A stretch of 64,000 nt of DNA from positions 1-64,000 of the forward strand of contig JAXGGA010005868.1 in the NCBI GenBank assembly GCA_038373865.1, in the 5' to 3' direction. The DNA comes from Uloborus plumipes. Taxonomy: Eukaryota > Arthropoda > Arachnida > Araneae > Uloboridae. The position numbers and the translations under genes were made by a program. The notes beneath the pieces were generated by a model. It did no database searches. It was not told the origin of the DNA and was given only the letters and a program-made list of their open reading frames with translations. Positions 57,971-64,000 of this stretch are shown one piece after another (position 1 is the stretch's first letter; each line of letters opens with the position of its first letter).

Positions 57971-58656
57971 GCACAAACGTTAAGTGTTATCATAAAACAG
58001 TGCATATAAAGTTTGTAAGTTATACAATACGTTCAAAAGAAATATTTATATTAAATTCAACTCTGTCGGGTCCAGATTATGTGAAATTAGCAACATTAAT
58101 ATTACACCCCCCCCCTTAATGGATAAGATGCCTCTGTAAAGCAAGTGCAAAATATTTTTTTTAAGTATACTACACATTATTTCCCCTCTTTTTAGAATTT
58201 ATTTTTCATTCAAAATAACTTTAAATGCATGCACATTATTTATTTAGGATAAATAATGAGAAAATATTCTTACTTATTTCAGTAAAAGAAACACGTCTTT
58301 TAAGATGTTAATATAACTTTTCCTCCCAGGCAAGCATCACCAATTAGTTGACAGTAAGATTTTGGAATCCGTGCAGCCATTTAAAGATGATTCTTGCACT
58401 CATTTAAAAGTCTTTTATGTGCCATGACCAAAAAGACAAAAATAAAAAAAAGGACTTTGGTGGTATTTTGAAACCAAAATATCGCTATTTAAAGTAGGAG
58501 TCCTATATGAGGTGCAGAATGACAACAGAATGAATGACTCAAATATTATCAAACAGATTTCTATTCAACTTTTAAACATGTGTTTTGATGATACTTCAAA
58601 CTCTTGATTATCATACAGTTTACTATTTATTTTTTAATGCGTTTTAAATTTCCTCC
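57971..58656. other. AT-rich, no gene recognised
   Basis: Nothing recognised. Confidence 0.4.
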
Positions 58657-59032
58657 CACTGTTTAAAAATTTCCTGAAATTTTACGGTAAAAGTTACTGG
58701 CATCCATGTTGCCAGTAACTTTTACCGTAAAATATTTTTTCACTATCAAATTTTAAGGAAGAGAAAACGAGAACTAAAACGCGAGAGATACGAACGACAT
58801 GAATCGAACCCGGGATCCAATTTTTTCACACTGCTTTACTACACTATCCACCGTACCAGATGAGACACATCAGGAGAGCAGAAATAGGGTGTCATCTGCA
58901 TCTCACAGTAAGTCACGTGGTGATCAATTGGGGCTGCAATCACAATTTTTTCATCGGAATAATTCACTGTAAAAATTTTCTGTAATTTTACAGTAACATT
59001 TACCATAAAAGCTTCCTGAATTTTTAACAGTG
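58657..59032. mobile_element. 376-bp MITE with perfect hairpin and tRNA-like core
   Basis: Ends CACTGTTTAAAAATTTCCTG and the complement of CACTGTTAAAAATTCAGG. Near the left end a perfect 24-bp stem (58679-58702 with 58710-58733, loop 7) contains ACGGTAAAAGTTACTGGCA. The centre holds a tRNA-like sequence on the minus strand. Its right end cuts into the CXC-domain reading frame. Confidence 0.7.
58795..58868 (-). mobile_element. tRNA-like module (possible SINE head)
   Basis: On the minus strand, A-box-like TGGTACGGTGG (about 58858-58848) and B-box GGTTCGATTCA (about 58812-58802) are placed as in a tRNA gene. No intact cloverleaf or anticodon stem could be drawn, so it is not called a functional tRNA. 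Confidence 0.5.
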
Positions 59033-59430
59033 CAACTCTTGAATAGTAATATGGTCTTTTATTTCTTCTTCCTCTTCTTGATCTTTAACTTCTAAAGATG
59101 GCTCGAATGAAAAAATGGGATCACTTACATCTTCTTCACCAATATCATCGTCATCAGCATCGATTGCATTTGATTCCACATTGGAGCACGACTGGCCTAG
59201 GCAATTACTGCAAATTTTTGAGCAAAACAATCCGACTCTTCTGCAGCCACAATTTGACTGCATCCCTTCTTGCTATTGCAAAAAATAGCATGGAGAAGTT
59301 TTTCTGGAGCGGGTGTCAGTAGAGTCTGAATTGGCTCCAAAACGTTATATTTCAGGACCCATCTCCAGTTTTCAGGGTCTAGCTTGTATTTAATATTATT
59401 TTTAATATTAAAGGCTAAACTGTATTGCAT
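59024..59430 (-). pseudogene. Tesmin/TSO1-like CXC-domain fragment, frameshifted
   Basis: The minus strand first reads NWRWVLKYNVLEPIQTLL, TPAPEKLLHAIFCNSKKGC (59373-about 59260). After a frame change within about 10 bases it reads NCGCRRVGLFCSKICSNC and GQSCSNV, then an Asp/Glu-rich tail to a stop inside the MITE at 59024. PxAPxxLLxxIxCxxKKGC followed by CGCRxxGLxCSxxCxxCxGxSCxN is the C-terminal CXC arrangement of the same family as the fragment at 47772-47176, which lacks this part. CXC domains bind DNA and Zn in other proteins. The shift in frame and the MITE truncating the tail make this a pseudogene. Its upstream end abuts a dispersed repeat. Confidence 0.65.
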
Positions 59431-59462
59431 GTTGAAGTATTATAAGTGCATGTAAACTTAAG
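59390..59462 (+). repeat. Short copy of the 45222-type repeat
   Basis: TAATATTAAAGGCTAAACTG, TTGCATGTTGAAGTATTATA and AGTGCATGTAAACTTA match 45330-45520. Confidence 0.65.
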
Positions 59463-61400
59463 TGCGGATATTCAGTAGCTTTGAAATCCAGAGGGAAACC
59501 CGTGATGATCACAGCGCATTCCATTGTAAAGCGTATTTTTTAGTTTTTTTTTTTTTTCAAAATTATATTTATCATACAGCAATATTAAGCACAACGTTTG
59601 TGCTAACTGAAATCTAAAATGAACACGTTTTGAAGGCTTTTCCCTATTGATTTTTTGTTTGTTCACTCTGTTGAATATCAGCTAAGCATTGATAATTGCG
59701 AGGTCTAATAAACGGTAGAACAGCCGAAAGTACCACTTTTGGGTCCGCATGATTATTTTATACCTTCCAAAAAGAGAAAAAAACTAGCGCGAAACATAAA
59801 CAAAGTACATACTTTATGAACTACAGAGATGAATCGAAGTGTTCTCTGGATGCTTACTGCATAATGTTGCCAAATGGCTACAGACATGTATTATGTCCTA
59901 GATTTTTTTCAAAATAATTATTTTGATGTAAAACGCATCTTAAACGAAAGACAAATGTTTATTTTATTCATGTTATTTCTCTAAAAGACAAAGAAAAATA
60001 TTTCATTGTAAAAAATAATTTCAAAACTTGGTAGTTTAAGTGATTTTAAAAGCTATCCATATGAATTCATTTAAGAGCATGTAACAGACCAGTGCTGCCA
60101 TGTATTGGAGGATAAATGGTGATAATTGCTTTAAATATACCCAATACTTGCTTTTTATGCATTGAGTTGCCTTATATCTACATTCTGCTATTCATAAGGG
60201 GACAAATTGTCCATGTATCCAATTGGCAACACCATGCAGTGTAGGGTTAAATTAAGACTATGCTGACTTTAAATCGTAGATTAGCTCGTATCAAAGAAGG
60301 TTTTGATACTTATTATAAGCAGTTGCTTTGAATTGCCAGAATAATGGTATGTCAAACCACATTAAAATATTTGTGGTGATTATAAAAGTTTAGATGCTCG
60401 TCAGACAGGAAACTTTTGATTTAGACGGAACTAATTGACCATGAAATGAATGTTTATTAAATCTACTTAAACAGAAAGCAAGGTTCAAAACATTACCGAG
60501 ATCAACATAAAATGGGCTCGAGATAGGCGCGTGTTGTCTACCGCTGCTCTACTGTCTTAGAAGATGTAAAAAAACTAGAATTTTTACCAGTAAGAGGAAA
60601 TTTGAAGGGAAGTGGTTGTGTTTTTGTTTAAGCTGTTCCCTATACTGCCGTGCTAAGTGCAAAAGTGATGTCTGCAGTCGAGTTCAAACCGAGATGTAAC
60701 ACTTTAAAGTTTTGCGCCGCACCATGTATTTGTTTCAGATGAAACTTTTCCAGAATTTTTTAAAAAATATTTCTCGTTCTCAAATGACCATATAATTTTG
60801 TATTTAGGTAAAATACGCCACAAAGAGCCACTTGGTGGCGATAACTCAATTTTGTTAAAACGTGTATAGATACGACTTTGTGCTTAGCACGTCAGTATAC
60901 TCTCCAACTTACAGCCCGCCGGCTATTCCAGCTTGATAACAGATTTTGTCCGATAAGTTAAAAGCTTTTGAACTTCTTAATCTTAATGATCTTAAGGTAG
61001 GAAAATTTTAAATAAATTTCATTTGAAGCATTTTTAAAGAAAACTAAGCAAAAAAAAAAAAAACTCAAAAACAACTATCATGTGGAATACCTAGGTGGAG
61101 GAGTTGGGAGTCTCCATTAGAGGCAAAAAAAGAAAAAAAAAACCCTGTGAATTCCTTAAGCATTAAACAGGCTGTGCCAAATGTAGCGAAGATCCGATAT
61201 AACCTGAATTTGTATAAGGGAAGGTTCGGTCTTATAGGGGGCGAAAACCCACTATGTGAAATTGTGGGCATCGACGGCCCTGTGTGGCAAATTTAGCAGA
61301 AATCCAATGCAAATTATGAATTTGTATAAATAATACACACCTACATACATTTTTATAGTTTGTAAATACGAAAATTGAAATGTTTCAAAATTGAAACGAA
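59463..61400. other. AT-rich, no gene recognised
   Basis: Contains one element-like tail (GTGCCAAATGTAGCGAAGAT at 61174 and GCAAATTTAGCAGAAATCC at about 61287) of the type seen at 36955. No reading frame supported. Confidence 0.4.
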
Positions 61401-61405
61401 CCACA

Positions 61406-61657
61406 CACTGCTAAAACTACAGGTTGCACTTAAGGCATCTTTAAGAGTGAAACGTTGTAGCACCAGCGGAACCCCGTGAGGGTTACCACTTGACTCCTTA
61501 TGGCTAACTTGAAGGTGCATTTGGCTCCATGTGGCACCCTATAGGTGCCTTATGGCACTCCAAGGGTGCTATAGGAAGTCAAGTTACACCCCTCAGAAGA
61601 TGCCGCTGGTTCTGCAACGTTTTGCCCTTCAAGGTGAAACCTGTAGTTTTAACAGTG
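61406..61657. mobile_element. GC-rich palindromic MITE, copy 3
   Basis: CACTGCTAAAACTACAGGTT at the left, complement ending TTTTAACAGTG at the right, with GTGAAACGTTG(T/C)AGCACC and GGCACC repeats inside. The flanks share CACA. Same family as 43001 and 43802. Confidence 0.8.
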
Positions 61658-61664
61658 CACAGAA

Positions 61665-62136
61665 GTTGGAAACTATTGCAACGGTAGTTGAACTTATATT
61701 TTTAACTACTATGCAAATCTATGATGCCGAGCTAGTTGAAAACATATCCCTCGCGTTGCGGCGGCCATGTAGATACACCTCCCCCTTTTCCAATTCAAAT
61801 AATGTCCCCTGTATTATCCAAATTATCCTGGCATTAAAGCTATTTTGCACCATCATCATTACCCTAATGTACCACAGTTTTAAAAGATCGGAGTCTACCT
61901 TTTTCGCAACAAGCCATAGTTTCGAGCAGCAGATAACGGTCATCAGCGGTACCTTGTTAAGCATCCAGACCTCCAGCTCTAGAAGAAGGAATTTGGGCAA
62001 AGTGGCGAAACATTTCAATTATTGTTGTTCCCGCAACGGTCGTGACTCTTCCGCAGGTCCGAAATTGCCGACCAGGCGCCCAGACGGGACGGCAATTTGT
62101 CCCGTTCTCGTTCCCCGGGGACCACAAGACTGGGGA
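61665..62136. other. Unexplained segment ending in a GC-richer block
   Basis: Open on both strands for some distance: a plus frame to 62139 that starts inside the MITE, and a minus frame 62018-61719. Neither has a domain. The last 130 bp (CGCAACGGTCG, GCCCAGACGGGACGG, CCCCGGGGACC) are GC-rich and border the tandem array. Could be a regulatory island or the edge of an unknown element. Confidence 0.3.
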
Positions 62137-64000
62137 TAAACCACCACTGTGCTCTTTAAGAGCCGATGATTACCCAAAAAGCGGCGTATGAGGTGTACTT
62201 TACGGGGAGGCTTTAATTAGGAGACGATCTCCGGCGTGATAAATTGTGTCCATTCCTGGTTTCTTAAACGTTTTTCTCAGTTCAAATTATATCATATCAA
62301 TTAGTAACATTGCGTGTGATTGTCGTAATAAGGCTAATCTGAATATAGTACTTCATGAAGCATCTTTTCTGTTTTAGTTTTTTTGTTTTATTTATTTATT
62401 TATTTTATTTATTTGTTATTTTTATGGCTTGAGCACATATTTCAAGATATTAATTGAATATTTCACCTAAATTAAACCACCACTGGGCTCTTTAATTGCC
62501 GATGATTACCCAAAACGCGGCGTATGAGGTGTACTCTCCTGGGAACCTTCAATTGGGACACGATCTCCGGCGTGATAAATTGTGTCCATTCCTGATTTCT
62601 TAAACGTTTTTCCCGGTTCAATCAAATCATCAATTAGTAACATTACGTGCAATTGTAGTAATAAGGCTAATATGAATATAATTCTTCAAGAAGCATCTTT
62701 TTTTATTTCTTTTTTTATTTTTTTTACTTTTAAGGATTGAGCACGTATTTCAAGATATTGATGAATTGAATCAATCACTTGAGTTAAATCACCACTGGGC
62801 TCTTTAAAAGCTGATGATTACCCCCAAGAAAAGACAAATCCTGGTGTAATAAATTGGGTCCATTCCAGGTTTCTTAAACGTTTTGACTCAATCGAATGAT
62901 CAATTAGTAACATTGCATGTGGTTGTAGTAATAATGCTAATCTGAATATAATACCTCATAAAGCATCTTTTAATTTTCATTTTTTTATTTTTAAGGATTA
63001 AGCGCATCTTTCAAGATATTGATTAATTGAAAGTTTCACATGAATTAAACCACCAATGGGCTCCTTAAAAGCTGATGATTGAATTGCTCCAAGAAAAACG
63101 AGCCCCGTCATAATAAATTGAGTTCATTCCAGGTTTCTTAAACGGTTGCACTCAATCGAATGATCAATTAGTAACATTGCGTGTGATTGTGGTAAATGAG
63201 ACTAATCTGATTTTTCACTTTTCATAAGGCGTCTTTTAGGATTGAGTGTATTTTATTTCGAAAAATATTATTTTTTGCTTTTTTTACTTTAGTTTCATGA
63301 ATATTGAAGCATCTTTGCAGTCTAAACAGATACTTCAATAGACTGAGAATAAACCACCACTGGGTTCTTTAAGAGCTGATGACTACCCAAAAGGTGATGT
63401 ATGATGTGCACTATCCACCCAGGTGAGGCTTTAATTGGAAGACGTATTTCTGGGTGATAAATTGTGTCCATTCCTAGTTTCTTAAACGTTTCCTTCAGTT
63501 CGACAAAAGGAGTTAATTAGTAACATTGCATATGATTGTGGTAATTAGGCTAATCTGATATTGTAATACTTCCCAAAGCATCTTTTAAAAAAGAGAATGA
63601 ACACTAAACACATATTTTATTTCGAGAAATATTCATTGTTGCAAGTTTTCACCTTAATTAAAACGCCACTAAGCTCTTTAAAAACTGATAATGACCCAAA
63701 AATCGGCGCATAAGGTGTACTTTGCATGGAGGCTTTAATTAGGAGACACCATTGTGGCCATTCGAGGTTTCTTGAACTTTTTCCTCAGTTCGATCAAATG
63801 ATCTGTAATTAACATTGCGATATTAATTTGATTAGAATGCTTCATGGGGAACCTTCTTAGAGTATTGAACATATTTTATTTCGTGAACTATTGGTTTTTT
63901 AACAGTTTTTACTTTAGTTTTAGGAATATTGAAGTATCTTTATAGTATGTTAATGTAGATTATAACATAGAGTTATATCCAGAGTTTTCATATCAGCGAA
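62137..64000. repeat. Six-unit diverged tandem array (about 300-bp units)
   Basis: Unit starts (TAAA(C/T)CACCACTGGGCTCTT-like) at 62137, 62473, 62785, 63046, 63350 and 63659. Units are 261-336 bp and the last runs off the window. Each contains in order GATGATTACCC, (A/T)AAATTG(T/G)GTCCATTCC, GGTTTCTTAAACG, CAATTAGTAACATTGC, AGGCTAATCTGA and AAGCATCTTTT. Units 1, 2, 5 and 6 also have a GAGGTGTACT...CTTTAATTAGGAGAC block that is lost from units 3 and 4. Confidence 0.85.

Noticed and set aside
58795..58868. Functional tRNA gene
   Set aside because: A- and B-box-like sequences are present but no complete cloverleaf or anticodon stem could be drawn.
61531..62139. 202-codon plus-strand frame
   Set aside because: It starts inside the GC-rich MITE, has no domain, and overlaps an equally domainless minus-strand frame.

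Overview
This is a eukaryotic, AT-rich (clearly well over 60% A+T) animal genomic window. It has spliced genes with multi-kilobase introns, a (CA)n microsatellite, tRNA-derived SINE-like sequence and dense DNA transposons. The one clear host gene is a five-finger Odd-skipped family zinc-finger gene of the sob/bowl subtype, which points to an arthropod. The large introns and the transposon load would fit a chelicerate such as a spider, but that is inference only. No prokaryotic, rRNA or CRISPR feature was seen.

Layout. 1-3.6 kb: a decayed THAP-domain exon, two minus-strand transposon-like protein fragments and a long inverted repeat. 4-10.7 kb: two tandemly placed copies of a 1.6-kb TA-flanked terminal-inverted-repeat (TIR) element, then a hAT-type element with a perfect 8-bp target duplication and a second hAT MITE inside it, then a minisatellite-like MITE. 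10.7-18 kb: mostly AT-rich sequence with a 0.72-kb tandem duplication. 18-27 kb: two copies of a TIR element built on about 145-bp internal repeats, with Helitron-like ends and nested inverted repeats between them. 28-42.6 kb: the Odd-family gene on the minus strand. Coding exons lie at 35608-34971 and 29261-28817 (360 aa), with a probable GC-rich noncoding first exon ending at 42261. Its introns are packed with nested transposons and a 1.2-kb near-perfect palindrome. 43-46 kb: GC-richer MITEs, a (CA)n tract and a local duplication. 46.2-48.9 kb: a 2.7-kb composite element with long inverted arms and a flanking TAA repeat, carrying part of a protein of the HAF-GCDTT/CXC type. 49-54 kb: a SINE, a hAT MITE and a hAT element with two other elements nested in it. 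54-59.4 kb: an inverted-repeat element, Helitron-like sequence with minisatellite, a MITE with a tRNA-like core, and a frameshifted CXC-domain fragment. 61.4-64 kb: a MITE, a GC-richer island, and a six-unit array of about 300-bp repeats that runs off the window end.

Apart from the Odd-family gene, nearly everything recognisable is mobile DNA. Several insertions can be ordered by nesting, target duplications and empty-site copies present within the window. Repeat boundaries were read by eye and may shift by a few bases unless a target duplication is stated.
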